55,341 nucleotides of DNA from Hellea sp042093735 (GTDB taxonomy: Bacteria > Pseudomonadota > Alphaproteobacteria > Caulobacterales > Maricaulaceae). The stretch covers positions 1-55,341 of the forward strand of contig JBELEM010000013.1 of the NCBI GenBank assembly GCA_042093735.1, given 5' to 3'. This document shows, piece after piece, positions 9,192 through 18,287 of the stretch. Numbering within the stretch: position 1 is the first letter of the stretch; each line of letters starts with the position of its first letter. The translations under genes were made by a program, and so were the position numbers. Below the pieces are notes generated by a model that ran no database searches, was not told the DNA's origin, and worked only from the letters and a program-made list of their open reading frames with translations.

Positions 9192-10331
9192 ATGGGTTTA
9201 GTTTTAAACGAAGACGAGTCTTTGCTTCGAGATGCAGCAGAAGGCTTTTTTGCTGATAAGGCACCAATCAAGGAATTGAGAAATTTAAGAGACAATAGAG
9301 ATGAGATTGGCTTCAGCCAAGCCCTTTGGAAGGAAATGGCTGAAATGGGCTTTACAGGTGTTCTTGTTGAAGAAGAATATGGTGGGGTTGATATGGGTTT
9401 TATGGCCAGCGGTATAATTGCCGAGCAGATGGGTAGAAACTTATCTGCTTCTCCTTTCCTATCAACTGCAATATTAGCAGCAACGGCAATTCGCGAGGGC
9501 GGATCAGATGACCAAAAGTCAAATTGGTTACCTAAAATTGCATCTGGAGAAGCTATTATAGCATTAGCTCTTGATGAAAGGGCCAAGCACAATCCTGATA
9601 ATATAACAACTACAGCTGAAAAATTTGGTAATGGTTTCAAATTAAATGGTTCAAAGGCTATGGTAGTCGATGGGCATGTTGCTGACGCGTTTATAGTAGC
9701 AGCGAAAACAGGGTCACAAGAAGATGGCACAGAGGTTACGAGTCTTTTTCTCGTTGACCCAAATGCAAATGGTATATCCACTGAAAGAACTATTATGCTA
9801 GATAGTAGAAATTCTGCACGAGTAGACTTTAATGAGGTTGAAATCTCAGGTGATGCATTAATAGGTAATATTGATGATGGTGAGCATATATTGAGAAAGG
9901 TTTTGAACGCAGGAAGAGCCGCTGTTTCGGCAGAGCTTTTAGGTGCAGGATCTCAAGCATTTGAATCAACCGTCGCATATATAAAAGAACGCAAACAGTT
10001 TGGTAAAATAATTGGTGAATTTCAAGCTTTACAACATCGCGCATCTCACCTTTACAGTGAGATTGAAAATGCTCGTTCTGCAGTTATGGCCGCTTTAACC
10101 GCCCTTGATAAAAAAGATGATAACTCTGAAGATATTTGTGCAATGACTAAGGCAAAATTAGGGTCTGTTGCTAAGCTTGCATCTCAAGAGGGTGTTCAAA
10201 TGCATGGAGGTGTAGGAATGACTGATGAATATGATATTGGGCTTTTTATGAAACGTATAAGAGTGCTTCAGGAATTATTTGGTGACGCTAGCTATCATAT
10301 GAATAAAGTAGCACTCAGTAATGAATATTAA
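9192..10331 (+). CDS. Acyl-CoA dehydrogenase, probable partner subunit
   Basis: A 379-residue acyl-CoA dehydrogenase homologue. The C-terminal half keeps RKQFGKIIGEFQALQHRAS and VQMHGGVGMTDEYDIG. However, the segment after KRIRVLQ reads ELFGDASYH, not the EGT-type loop that holds the catalytic glutamate. The middle domain also lacks a clear SEP.AGSD motif, showing ALDERAKHNPDN instead. AGGGG lies upstream of the ATG. Together with the preceding gene it probably forms a heteromeric dehydrogenase, here contributing structure and FAD binding. Standalone activity is doubtful. Confidence 0.85.
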   Translation: MGLVLNEDESLLRDAAEGFFADKAPIKELRNLRDNRDEIGFSQALWKEMAEMGFTGVLVEEEYGGVDMGFMASGIIAEQMGRNLSASPFLSTAILAATAIREGGSDDQKSNWLPKIASGEAIIALALDERAKHNPDNITTTAEKFGNGFKLNGSKAMVVDGHVADAFIVAAKTGSQEDGTEVTSLFLVDPNANGISTERTIMLDSRNSARVDFNEVEISGDALIGNIDDGEHILRKVLNAGRAAVSAELLGAGSQAFESTVAYIKERKQFGKIIGEFQALQHRASHLYSEIENARSAVMAALTALDKKDDNSEDICAMTKAKLGSVAKLASQEGVQMHGGVGMTDEYDIGLFMKRIRVLQELFGDASYHMNKVALSNEY

Positions 10332-10345
10332 CTGAGGTTATATAA

Positions 10346-10804
10346 ATGAAAACAACATTACCATCTGAACTTCAGTCATTAGTAGGAACAGAGATAGGCT
10401 TGAGTGAATGGTTAGAGATTGACCAAGAGCGTATCAATAATTTTGCAGACGTGACTGAAGATCGACAATATATTCATGTTAATAAAGATCTTGCCGAAAA
10501 GACTCCCTTTGGAGGAACCATTGCCCATGGCTTTTTGACTCTTTCCTTACTCTCACACTTCTCAGAGGTCTCTGGATTAGTTATTGAAGGTGTAAAGATG
10601 GGCATTAACTACGGATTTGAAAAAATAAGGTTTCTTGCACCAGTTCCAAGTGGTTCAAGAGTTAGAGGGCGATTTTTTCTTAAGTCAGTTGTAGAAAAAA
10701 AAGAGGGTAACTTTCTAATAACTTATCAGGTGAGTGTTGATATAGAAGGTTCTGATAAGCCTGCATTAGTTGCAGATTGGCTCACACTGCAATTAACAAG
10801 GTAG
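10346..10804 (+). CDS. MaoC-family enoyl-CoA hydratase
   Basis: A 152-residue single hotdog protein with the R-specific hydratase-2 signature. Near residues 33-56, FADVTEDRQYIHVNKDLA carries the Asp and His of the active site, followed by TPFGGTIAHGFLTLSL. It hydrates trans-2-enoyl-CoA, the step after the acyl-CoA dehydrogenases that it follows by 14 bases. Co-transcription with them is likely. Confidence 0.9.
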   Translation: MKTTLPSELQSLVGTEIGLSEWLEIDQERINNFADVTEDRQYIHVNKDLAEKTPFGGTIAHGFLTLSLLSHFSEVSGLVIEGVKMGINYGFEKIRFLAPVPSGSRVRGRFFLKSVVEKKEGNFLITYQVSVDIEGSDKPALVADWLTLQLTR

Positions 10805-10848
10805 TATAACTTAGTATAAGACTCATTATTTTAGTTGAGTAAATAAAT

Positions 10849-11685
10849 ATGTCGAATTTTAAATCTATCTCAGGCCTAGCTCAAATAGCTGGAAACTACG
10901 ATGTGATACTTTGCGATATTTGGGGCGTTGTACATAACGGAAACTCTCCTTATAAAGCAGCCACAGAAGCTTTGGAACTTTTTCGTTCCGAAAGTGGCCC
11001 AGTTATCCTGATATCTAATTCTCCCAAGCCATCAATATCTATACCAAGGGCTTTTGATAATATTGGAGTCCTTGGAGACTTTTATGATGCGATAGTTACC
11101 TCAGGTGATGCAATTATAAATGAAATCGCAAGGCGCGCACCCGGTCCTGTCTTTAAATTAGGGCCAGATCGCGATGATGTTCTTTATGATGAGATGGACC
11201 TACATTTTTCTGATATAGAACAAGCAAGCTTTATATCTTGTACTGGAATGTTTGATGATAATGATGAGCCTGATGATTATTTAAAATTATTAACGGATGC
11301 AAAAGACAGATCATTACCATTTTTGTGTGCAAACCCTGACGTAAAAGTTAAATTTGGAGGTAAAGTCATCTGGTGTGGTGGAGCTCTTGCTAAAATATAT
11401 GAAAAAATAGGTGGCGAGGTAATCTATGCAGGTAAGCCTCATGACCCAATATATAGTCTTACGAGGGCGTGGATGAGAGAATTACTAGGATATGTTCCTC
11501 CAAAAGATCGCATACTTTGCGTTGGTGATAATATTTTTACTGATTTGCTTGGTGCTCAACAGCAAGATTATGATTGTCTATTTATACAAGATGGCCTTTA
11601 TGGTGAAAAAGAAAAAGAGCTTTCTTTACTTTTGACCGATAACGGTATTTTATCTAAATATATGTCGTCTGATTTATCTTGGTAA
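10849..11685 (+). CDS. HAD-superfamily hydrolase, TIGR01459 type
   Basis: A 278-residue class IIA HAD phosphatase. Motif I is DIWGVVHNG at residues 23-31, motif II is ISNSPKP, and GKPHDPIY (motif III lysine) and CVGDNIFTDLLGA (motif IV acid) follow. This alphaproteobacterial subfamily is commonly found close to ribF, as here. The physiological substrate is not established; a phosphorylated sugar, nucleotide or flavin precursor is possible. Confidence 0.87.
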   Translation: MSNFKSISGLAQIAGNYDVILCDIWGVVHNGNSPYKAATEALELFRSESGPVILISNSPKPSISIPRAFDNIGVLGDFYDAIVTSGDAIINEIARRAPGPVFKLGPDRDDVLYDEMDLHFSDIEQASFISCTGMFDDNDEPDDYLKLLTDAKDRSLPFLCANPDVKVKFGGKVIWCGGALAKIYEKIGGEVIYAGKPHDPIYSLTRAWMRELLGYVPPKDRILCVGDNIFTDLLGAQQQDYDCLFIQDGLYGEKEKELSLLLTDNGILSKYMSSDLSW

Positions 11686-11713
11686 AACTGATCAGTTAGG
11701 ATAAACTGTTATT

Positions 11714-12148
11714 ATGGATGCTAACATAATATATTACTTAGAAGACCTTCAGCTAGGCATGAAATCATCAACCACATCAGTCATTACTGGAGAAATGATT
11801 GATACTTTCGCTAAGATCACTGGAGATAATAATCCTATTCATGTTGACTCTGAATTTGCAGCAACTACCCAATTCGGTCAGCGTATAGCGCATGGAGCTT
11901 TATCTGCATCATTTATCTCGGCTGTTCTTGGTAATGATTTACCTGGTCCAGGAGCTGTCTTTGTAGAGCTAAATTTACGTTTTCGAAAGCCAGCTTTTAT
12001 TGGAGATGTGGTAAAAGCAGTAGCTGAAGTTTCTGAAATAAATTTAAGAACGGGACGTGTAAAAATGAAATGTTATTGTGAAGTAAATGGCAATAAGATA
12101 TGTCGAGGGGATGCTGGCGTATTCGTTTCTAAACGGCCAATAATATAA
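11714..12148 (+). CDS. MaoC-family dehydratase
   Basis: A 144-residue hotdog protein with FAKITGDNNPIHVDSEFA (hydratase-2 Asp/His) and GQRIAHGALSASFI. It is distinct in sequence from the MaoC protein at 10346. It is sandwiched between the HAD phosphatase and ribF; the ribF GTG start begins 2 bases after its stop. A bacterial (R)-specific enoyl-CoA hydratase is the likeliest function, but the ribF linkage leaves its pathway open. Confidence 0.88.
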   Translation: MDANIIYYLEDLQLGMKSSTTSVITGEMIDTFAKITGDNNPIHVDSEFAATTQFGQRIAHGALSASFISAVLGNDLPGPGAVFVELNLRFRKPAFIGDVVKAVAEVSEINLRTGRVKMKCYCEVNGNKICRGDAGVFVSKRPII

Positions 12149-12149
12149 C

Positions 12150-13088
12150 GTGAAAATCTTAAACGATTACAGAAATTTATCTGATGATGATAAAAATGCT
12201 GTCATTGCTCTAGGAAATTTTGATGGTCTTCATAGGGGTCATCAAGTTGTTATTTCGAAAGCTATGGAAATTGCTAATAATCATGACCTAAAAATGGGTA
12301 TCGGTTTATTTCGTCCGCACCCAATACGATATTTTAAACCCGATATTACTCCATTCCGTCTCATGAGCCCCAAAGTTCGTGCAGAGATAATGATGAATTT
12401 GAATGTCTCCAGACTTTATGAAATTCCTTTTGATGAATACCTTAGAGATATGAATGACGCAGAATTTGTTAAATCAGTATTACATGAAGGGTTAGGCGTA
12501 AGGCATGTTGTTGTTGGGGAGGATTATAAATTCGGAAAAAATAGATGCGGTAATGTCGAAAGTATGAAACAAAATTGTGCGTTGTATAATATTGGTGTCA
12601 CAGTAATGGATACATTGGGTCTGCATAAAATATACGGAAAATATGGAAGCACCAATATCAGAGATGCTATTAAAACAGGTGATGTGTTTCACGCTGCACA
12701 TATGTTATCGCGACCATGGATAGTGGATGGAATTGTGAAGGTGGGGCGACAATTAGGTCGAACTATTAATTTTCCCACGGCTAATTTAGAGTTTGGTGAT
12801 TTAATAAGGCCTAAATTGGGTGTTTATTGTGTGGAAGCCAAACTGTCTGGCTCTAAGAGTTGGTTGCCTTCTATCGCTAATTCAGGGAACCGCCCCACTG
12901 TTGGCGGTGATTCAACTCTTCTTGAAGTACATATTTTTAATTTTAATGGCGATATATACCATCAAGATCTTCAAGTGCGTTTTAGGAGTTTTATCAGACC
13001 GGAGAAGAAGTTTGCATCACTTGCTGAACTAAAGGAACAAATCCAAAAGGACTGCATCGGTGCTAAATCGCTTTTTAATATCACCTAA
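12150..13088 (+). CDS. ribF: Bifunctional riboflavin kinase / FAD synthetase
   Basis: A 312-residue RibF. The N-terminal FMN adenylyltransferase domain has GNFDGLHRGHQ (nucleotidyltransferase HxGH-type motif) near residues 22-32 and VVGEDYKFGKNR. The C-terminal flavokinase domain has GRQLGRTINFPTANL, then GVYCVEA and a LEVHIFNFNGDIY stretch. It converts riboflavin to FMN and then FAD. It starts with GTG, 2 bases after the preceding stop, so translation is probably coupled. The FAD demand of the neighbouring acyl-CoA dehydrogenases is noted but may be coincidental. Confidence 0.95.
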   Translation: MKILNDYRNLSDDDKNAVIALGNFDGLHRGHQVVISKAMEIANNHDLKMGIGLFRPHPIRYFKPDITPFRLMSPKVRAEIMMNLNVSRLYEIPFDEYLRDMNDAEFVKSVLHEGLGVRHVVVGEDYKFGKNRCGNVESMKQNCALYNIGVTVMDTLGLHKIYGKYGSTNIRDAIKTGDVFHAAHMLSRPWIVDGIVKVGRQLGRTINFPTANLEFGDLIRPKLGVYCVEAKLSGSKSWLPSIANSGNRPTVGGDSTLLEVHIFNFNGDIYHQDLQVRFRSFIRPEKKFASLAELKEQIQKDCIGAKSLFNIT

Positions 13089-13112
13089 CTGTTGGAACAT
13101 TATAATCTTATT

Positions 13113-14390
13113 TTAACAAACTGCCTGGTAACCTATATCTCTGCGGCAAAAACCATCATCCCATTCAATATCATTATCAATTGCTTCGTAGGCCCTCTCT
13201 AATGCTTTGTTCAATGTGTCTGCTTGAGATGTTACATTTAAAACTCTTCCGCCTGCAGAACAAATATTATTATTTTCATTATACTTTGTTCCTGCATGAA
13301 ATATAACAATTTCATTTTTTGAGTTTGCTTTATCTATGCCCTTTATAATGCTTCCATTTTTGTATTTACCTGGGTATCCATTATTGGCGAGTACAATATT
13401 TACAGTTGGTTTATTAGACCAAATAAGCTCTTTAATAGCGTCAAGGTTTCCTTCTTCTGCCTTAAGAAAAATATCCATGAGATCAGAATTTAGGCGACGC
13501 ATCAAAACCTGACACTCAGGATCACCAAAGCGTGCATTATACTCTATTAGTTTAGGCCCTTCATTTGTAATCATAAGACCAGCAAATAAAATTCCGACAT
13601 ATGGAGTTCCATCAGCAGCCATACCCTTCACAGTTGGAATAATTATCTTATTCATTACTATTTTCTGGATTTCTTTGTTAAAAACCGGTGTGGGGGAATA
13701 AGCGCCCATTCCACCTGTATTAGGACCTTTATCTCCATCGAAAGCGCGTTTGTGGTCTTGAGCGGCAATTAACGGTAAAATATTTACACCATCTGATATA
13801 GCAAAAAAGCTTGCCTCTTGTCCCTCCATAAATTCTTCAATAAGAACTTTGGAGGAGGCATCTCCAAACTTTCCTGTAAATATTTCTTCTAGCTCTTTTA
13901 AAGCAGCATCTAATGTTTCAGGTAAAACAACACCTTTACCTGAAGCTAATCCATCGGCTTTAATTACGTATGGAGCTCGCATTTTTTTTATATATGATTT
14001 AGCATCTTTCAAATTATCAAAAACTCCATACTTAGCTGTTGGAATATTATATTTTGAGCATAATTTCTTTGTAAATTCCTTGGAGCTTTCTAGTTGAGCC
14101 GCAGATTGGGTTGGGCCAAAAACTTTTATCCCTATATCTTTTAATTTATCAACAATTCCCAAGGCTAAAGGCTGTTCTGGACCTATGATTACAAAGTCAT
14201 ACTGTTTTAATATGACATGCTTTATTATTTTTTCTATTTCATGAGCTTTAATTGGAACGATATTTGCGATTTCTGCAATACCAGCGTTGCCAGGAAGGCA
14301 TGTAAGTTCAGATACTAAGTCGCTTTGATTCAATTTCCAAACTAATGAATGCTCTCTTCCTCCAGAACCTATTAATAAAACTTTCATCAT
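13113..14390 (-). CDS. purD: Phosphoribosylamine-glycine ligase
   Basis: A 425-residue PurD (GARS) catalysing the ATP-dependent joining of phosphoribosylamine and glycine in purine synthesis. MKVLLIGSGGREHSLVWKL is the N-terminal signature. The ATP-grasp domain shows PYVIKADGLASGKGV and the catalytic-site GPNTGGMGAYSP and RFGDPECQ segments. ATG 14390; an ATG one codon downstream is equally possible. It stands alone on the minus strand between convergent ribF and divergent xseA; purD-xseA divergence is common in alphaproteobacteria. Confidence 0.96.
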   Translation of the reverse strand: MMKVLLIGSGGREHSLVWKLNQSDLVSELTCLPGNAGIAEIANIVPIKAHEIEKIIKHVILKQYDFVIIGPEQPLALGIVDKLKDIGIKVFGPTQSAAQLESSKEFTKKLCSKYNIPTAKYGVFDNLKDAKSYIKKMRAPYVIKADGLASGKGVVLPETLDAALKELEEIFTGKFGDASSKVLIEEFMEGQEASFFAISDGVNILPLIAAQDHKRAFDGDKGPNTGGMGAYSPTPVFNKEIQKIVMNKIIIPTVKGMAADGTPYVGILFAGLMITNEGPKLIEYNARFGDPECQVLMRRLNSDLMDIFLKAEEGNLDAIKELIWSNKPTVNIVLANNGYPGKYKNGSIIKGIDKANSKNEIVIFHAGTKYNENNNICSAGGRVLNVTSQADTLNKALERAYEAIDNDIEWDDGFCRRDIGYQAVC

Positions 14391-14461
14391 TTACCCTAAT
14401 CTAAAGATTCCATTATATATTTTTTAATGTATAGGTTAATTATAAATTATGAAAGATATAC

Positions 14462-15895
14462 GTGTCAGAACATTCAATTAAATCAAGAGAAAACTTTAAA
14501 GAATATTCAGTGTCTGAGCTTGCTTATTCCCTTAAGCAAACTGTTGAAGATATGTATGGCCATGTACGAGTTCGTGGTGAATTAGGACGTGTTACAATAG
14601 CTAAATCCGGTCATTGTTATCTTGATATAAAGGATAACAAAGCTGTAATAAATTCAATTCTTTGGAAGGGTACCATGAATAACCTTTCTGTTAAATTAGA
14701 GGAAGGAATGGAAGTTGTTTGCGAAGGTAAGCTTTCCACTTATCCTGGTAGGTCAAATTACCAATTAATAATTAGTTCAGTGCAACTCGCAGGTGAGGGT
14801 GCTCTTTTAGCTCTTTTAGAAAAAAGAAAAAAAATGTTTTCGGATGAGGGTCTTTTTGATCCAAACAGAAAAATTAAAATACCTTATATGCCTCAGGTTA
14901 TCGGAGTGATTACTTCGCCAACAGGAGCCGTTATACAAGACATTCTACACCGGATTTCTGAAAGGTTTCCAGTAAATGTAATTTTATGGCCAGTTTTGGT
15001 ACAAGGCGATAAAGCTGCTAAGCAGATATCAAATGCTATCGTAGGATTTAATAATATGGAAATAACTCGCCCTGACTTACTAATTGTAGCCAGAGGAGGG
15101 GGGTCTATAGAGGATCTTTGGTGTTTTAATGAGGAGATTGTAGTAAGATCGGCTTCTTCCTCCAAAATACCCATAATATCTGCAGTTGGACATGAGACCG
15201 ATTGGACTTTAATGGATTATGTAGCAGATTACAGGTCCCCAACTCCTACTGGTGCAGGAGAGAAGGCTGTACCAGTATTAAGTGATTTAAAAGATATTAT
15301 ATTTGAACGTGGGAGCCGTTTGTCTCGCAGCCTAACAAGAAATATAAAAGAAAAGAAAGCAATACTATCTTCTGCTAAGTTGCCTCTAGCTAACAACATA
15401 CTTGCTCACCCGCAACAAAGCTTAGATTTAATATTAGCAAAGATGGTTAAACCGAAAAGTATATTCGAACCATTTATACAAAAGATCTATTTAATATCCT
15501 CTAAAATTCCAAACCTAGAAAGATTGATTGACCGACCACTAAATAATTTAAGCAATCTATCTCTGAGATTAAATGCAAGGCCCATAAGGCATAATATTTC
15601 TATTCAAGAGAAAAGATTATCACAAATATTTGAACGATTAACAAATGCAGCGAATAATCATATTAATAATGGAATACAAATACTTTCAAAAAATACACAG
15701 TTACTTGACGCCTACAGCTATCAAAGAGTATTAGATCGAGGCTATGTTATTGTAGATGACTGTAACGGAAATATAATTAGAACTAAAAGTCATCTCCCCC
15801 TTAATAGTAAGATTATCATGACTTTTTCTGATGGTAAAATTGCGGCTACTATTGATGGTGAAATAGAAAAAAAGGATAAAAAAGTAAATCGCTAA
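14462..15895 (+). CDS. xseA: Exodeoxyribonuclease VII large subunit
   Basis: A 477-residue XseA, nuclease subunit of the ExoVII complex that trims single-stranded DNA. The N-terminal OB-fold (YSVSELAYSLKQTVED, VRGELGRVTIAKSGHCYL) is followed by the catalytic region with VITSPTGAVIQDILHRI, DLLIVARGGGSIEDLW and ISAVGHETDWTL. DYVADYRSPTPTGA and a long helical C-terminus follow. The start is GTG, matched to the family N-terminus. xseB is not in this window. Confidence 0.95.
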   Translation: MSEHSIKSRENFKEYSVSELAYSLKQTVEDMYGHVRVRGELGRVTIAKSGHCYLDIKDNKAVINSILWKGTMNNLSVKLEEGMEVVCEGKLSTYPGRSNYQLIISSVQLAGEGALLALLEKRKKMFSDEGLFDPNRKIKIPYMPQVIGVITSPTGAVIQDILHRISERFPVNVILWPVLVQGDKAAKQISNAIVGFNNMEITRPDLLIVARGGGSIEDLWCFNEEIVVRSASSSKIPIISAVGHETDWTLMDYVADYRSPTPTGAGEKAVPVLSDLKDIIFERGSRLSRSLTRNIKEKKAILSSAKLPLANNILAHPQQSLDLILAKMVKPKSIFEPFIQKIYLISSKIPNLERLIDRPLNNLSNLSLRLNARPIRHNISIQEKRLSQIFERLTNAANNHINNGIQILSKNTQLLDAYSYQRVLDRGYVIVDDCNGNIIRTKSHLPLNSKIIMTFSDGKIAATIDGEIEKKDKKVNR

Positions 15896-15969
15896 AAAAA
15901 AATCAAAGAATTTCCAACAGCCTGATTTATTTTAGTCTTTTTTTAAACTGAGATAAGGAAAAATTATAT

Positions 15970-16179
15970 ATGGATATATTATTTAAAAACTCTGCAGAAG
16001 CGACTCTACATTATGGTGAGTCGGATTTTTCAATATTGAAGGATGGTAAATTTGTATTTTGTGCCATCACTAAAGAAAAGATACCTCTAAATTCATTGCG
16101 TTATTGGAATTCAAATAAACAAGAGGCATATAAAGATGCTAAAGCAAGTTTAGAGGCTTGGAGAAAGGACCAGGATTAG
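15970..16179 (+). CDS. DUF2093 domain-containing protein
   Basis: A 69-residue protein that fits the small DUF2093 family found beside xseA in alphaproteobacteria. It contains ATLHYGESDFSILKDGKFV, CAITKEKIPLNSLRYWN and a C-terminal YKDAKASLEAWR. No enzymatic motif is visible; the fold may bind metal or nucleic acid, but nothing here proves it. A GATAAGGAA stretch lies upstream of the ATG. Its TAG overlaps the GTG of the M23 peptidase gene by one base. Confidence 0.8.
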   Translation: MDILFKNSAEATLHYGESDFSILKDGKFVFCAITKEKIPLNSLRYWNSNKQEAYKDAKASLEAWRKDQD

Positions 16180-17087
16180 TGCCCTTTTTCACTCTGATAT
16201 TATATTTTTTGGTATCGAATACGTCTGCCTTTAGCGATTTTGTCCCAAAGATTTTTGTCGCTGAAGCAACTGATTTAGTTTTGAAAAATAACGCAATCGA
16301 TTATCTACCTGAAGAAACAGTGCTGAATGAAATATCATGTAATGGTATACTAGAGCAGGGCGGGATGGTTCTCTGTAAAACTACACCAAACACGAAAGTT
16401 AAGGTTGGAAGGAGCCACTCTGATTATTATTACGAAACATCAGGTCCTAACGGAAATATTATAATAGGTTTTGATCGTGACGAACGGGATAATTATATAG
16501 AAGTAAATGGTAATCGTTTGGATTTCATTATACCCACTCGCGATTATACAACTTCAAGGATTAGCGGTTTACCCCCATCTCAAGTTTCAAGTTTTAATGA
16601 AGAGCAATTAAAGGACATAAGAGTAAGTTCTCGAAAAAAAGCTAAAGGTTTTGCCTCTAGACAAATTAAAATGGGTTTTAAAGATGGATTTATCAATCCT
16701 TTAGAAAACATGAATAAAACATCCCCTTTTGGTTCTCAACGCATATTAAACGGAATTCCCAAAAAGCCTCATTATGGAGTTGATATTGCTGCTAAAATTG
16801 GAACAAAAATATATGCACCTGCTGATGGCGTGGTAAGTTTATCAGACGATGATTTATATTTTGAGGGATCTATGGTTTTAATCGACCATGGACAAGGTTT
16901 AATATCAATGTACCTTCATACTGAAAAAAATTTAGTTCATGAGGGTGAGGTTGTTAAGCAAGGGCAATTAATAGCAACAGTTGGGTCAAAAGGCCGCTCA
17001 ACGGGACCACATTTGTGCTGGCGATTAAAGTGGCGTAATCGTAATCTAGATCCTGAGACCTTAACAAGATGGCCCAAAGATGACTAA
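16179..17087 (+). CDS. M23 family (LytM-type) peptidase, exported
   Basis: About 302 residues. A hydrophobic signal-type N-terminus (PFFTLILYFLVSNTSAFS) leads to a beta-rich region and then a C-terminal LytM domain. Zinc/active-site motifs are HYGVDIAAK (HxxxD), a VLIDHGQGLISMYLH segment (HxH-type) and GRSTGPHLCWRL. It likely cleaves peptidoglycan cross-bridges or activates amidases. I choose GTG 16179 (TAGTG overlap with the preceding stop, AGGA upstream) over an in-frame TTG at 16158, because the GTG start gives a clean signal peptide. Confidence 0.88.
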   Translation: MPFFTLILYFLVSNTSAFSDFVPKIFVAEATDLVLKNNAIDYLPEETVLNEISCNGILEQGGMVLCKTTPNTKVKVGRSHSDYYYETSGPNGNIIIGFDRDERDNYIEVNGNRLDFIIPTRDYTTSRISGLPPSQVSSFNEEQLKDIRVSSRKKAKGFASRQIKMGFKDGFINPLENMNKTSPFGSQRILNGIPKKPHYGVDIAAKIGTKIYAPADGVVSLSDDDLYFEGSMVLIDHGQGLISMYLHTEKNLVHEGEVVKQGQLIATVGSKGRSTGPHLCWRLKWRNRNLDPETLTRWPKDD

Positions 17088-17403
17088 AGAATACACTAGA
17101 CCTGAAGATTGCAACACAATGTGTGAAGTTCGATTTGGGGTAGATAAATTGGACAAAAAATTAGTGAAAATCTTAGCTGAGCGCCAACGATATATGACTG
17201 CTGCGGCTAGAATTAAAAACAATAGAGACGACGTTAGAGATATACCACGAATTGAGGATGTAATAAACAAAGTACTAACAGAAGCTAAAGTTCAGGGATT
17301 GTCATGCGAGATAGCTGAAACAGTTTGGCGCCATTTGATAGAAGTATCAATATTATATGAATTTCAGCAATGGGATGCAATAAACTCTACAAATACCAGC
17401 TAA
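17080..17403 (+). CDS. Chorismate mutase (AroQ class)
   Basis: A 107-residue all-helical AroQ-type mutase that converts chorismate to prephenate for Phe/Tyr synthesis. The typical pattern is present: VDKLDKKLVKILAERQRYM, AARIKNN, VRDIPRIEDVI and a C-terminal VWRHLIEVSILYE. It overlaps the end of the M23 peptidase gene by 8 bases. Its TAA abuts, with no gap, the stop of the convergent late acyltransferase gene. Confidence 0.9.
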   Translation: MTKEYTRPEDCNTMCEVRFGVDKLDKKLVKILAERQRYMTAAARIKNNRDDVRDIPRIEDVINKVLTEAKVQGLSCEIAETVWRHLIEVSILYEFQQWDAINSTNTS

Positions 17404-18285
17404 TTATTCATAGTGAAAGTTAGGCCAACGTCTGTGAGCCCAAAACCATTGATCGGGATTCTCCCTTATCCTTTCTTCAATAAATTTATTTATTTGAATA
17501 ACACCATTCTCTACATCTAGAGATTTATTATTAGTTTTAATAAGATGTATGGGTTCATAAAAATTGATAGTGAATTTGGATTTCTTTCTTTGTACTATCA
17601 CAGGCAAAAGTGGTAAGTTTGTTTTTAAGGCTAGTCTAACAAAACCTTGAGAAGTCATGGCATTCACACCAAAAAATGGAACGCTTATACCTTGATTAAA
17701 TTTCTGGTCGTTTAGCATTGCGACGCTTTGCTTGTTTTTAAGTGCTTTTAATAAATTTCTAGCACTTGTTTGACCAGATTTTTGTATTAAAAGTCTTGCA
17801 CCATTCTTTTCTCTTTGTTTCCGAATTCGTGCATCAATATAAGGGTTGTTTAATTTGCGATAAGTTATTTGCACTGGAAGTTTTGTTTCTATTAAAAGGC
17901 TTAATATAATTTCCCAATTAGAAAAATGTCCTGATATAAATAATGCGGGAGTGTTTTTAATTGCTTTAGATAAACCGTTAACTAATATATTTTTATTATC
18001 TATTATTTTAATTTTGTGGGACACTGGAAACTCTGCAAAAGTTCTTCCTATATTATCCCATTGTTTTGATGCTAAATTGTTTATTTCCTCTCTAGACTTT
18101 TCAGGGAAAGCTATCATTAATCCTGTGCGTACAATTTTGTGTTTGTTTGTCATAGGGCCTATTACTTTAAAAATAATTGCACCTAATCCGGATACAAAAC
18201 TAAATGGTAGTAGACTAAAAAATAGACTTACTACGTCATATATTAATGCTTCAAGTCTCCAGATGATTTTAGTTTTTAATTTCAT
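17404..18285 (-). CDS. Lipid A late acyltransferase (LpxL/HtrB-like)
   Basis: A 293-residue membrane-associated acyltransferase of the LpxL/LpxM family, which transfers a secondary acyl chain to Kdo2-lipid A at the inner face of the cytoplasmic membrane. It has an N-terminal hydrophobic anchor (LIYDVVSLFFSLLPFSFV). The catalytic HX4E motif is HFSNWE near residue 120. QSVAMLNDQKFNQGISVPFFG and DQWFWAHRRWP follow, as in the family. It is the last gene of a minus-strand lipid A run, 2 bases after lpxK. The acyl chain and position acylated are unknown. Confidence 0.9.
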   Translation of the reverse strand: MKLKTKIIWRLEALIYDVVSLFFSLLPFSFVSGLGAIIFKVIGPMTNKHKIVRTGLMIAFPEKSREEINNLASKQWDNIGRTFAEFPVSHKIKIIDNKNILVNGLSKAIKNTPALFISGHFSNWEIILSLLIETKLPVQITYRKLNNPYIDARIRKQREKNGARLLIQKSGQTSARNLLKALKNKQSVAMLNDQKFNQGISVPFFGVNAMTSQGFVRLALKTNLPLLPVIVQRKKSKFTINFYEPIHLIKTNNKSLDVENGVIQINKFIEERIRENPDQWFWAHRRWPNFHYE

Positions 18286-18287
18286 TA

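Noticed and set aside
9176..9781. A 201-codon minus-strand frame opposite the second acyl-CoA dehydrogenase
   Set aside because: Antisense shadow of a well-supported gene; Ser/Pro-rich translation without motifs.
17401..17406. Back-to-back stops of the chorismate mutase and late acyltransferase genes (TAATTA)
   Set aside because: Striking compactness, but zero-gap convergent genes are common in dense genomes and need no special explanation.
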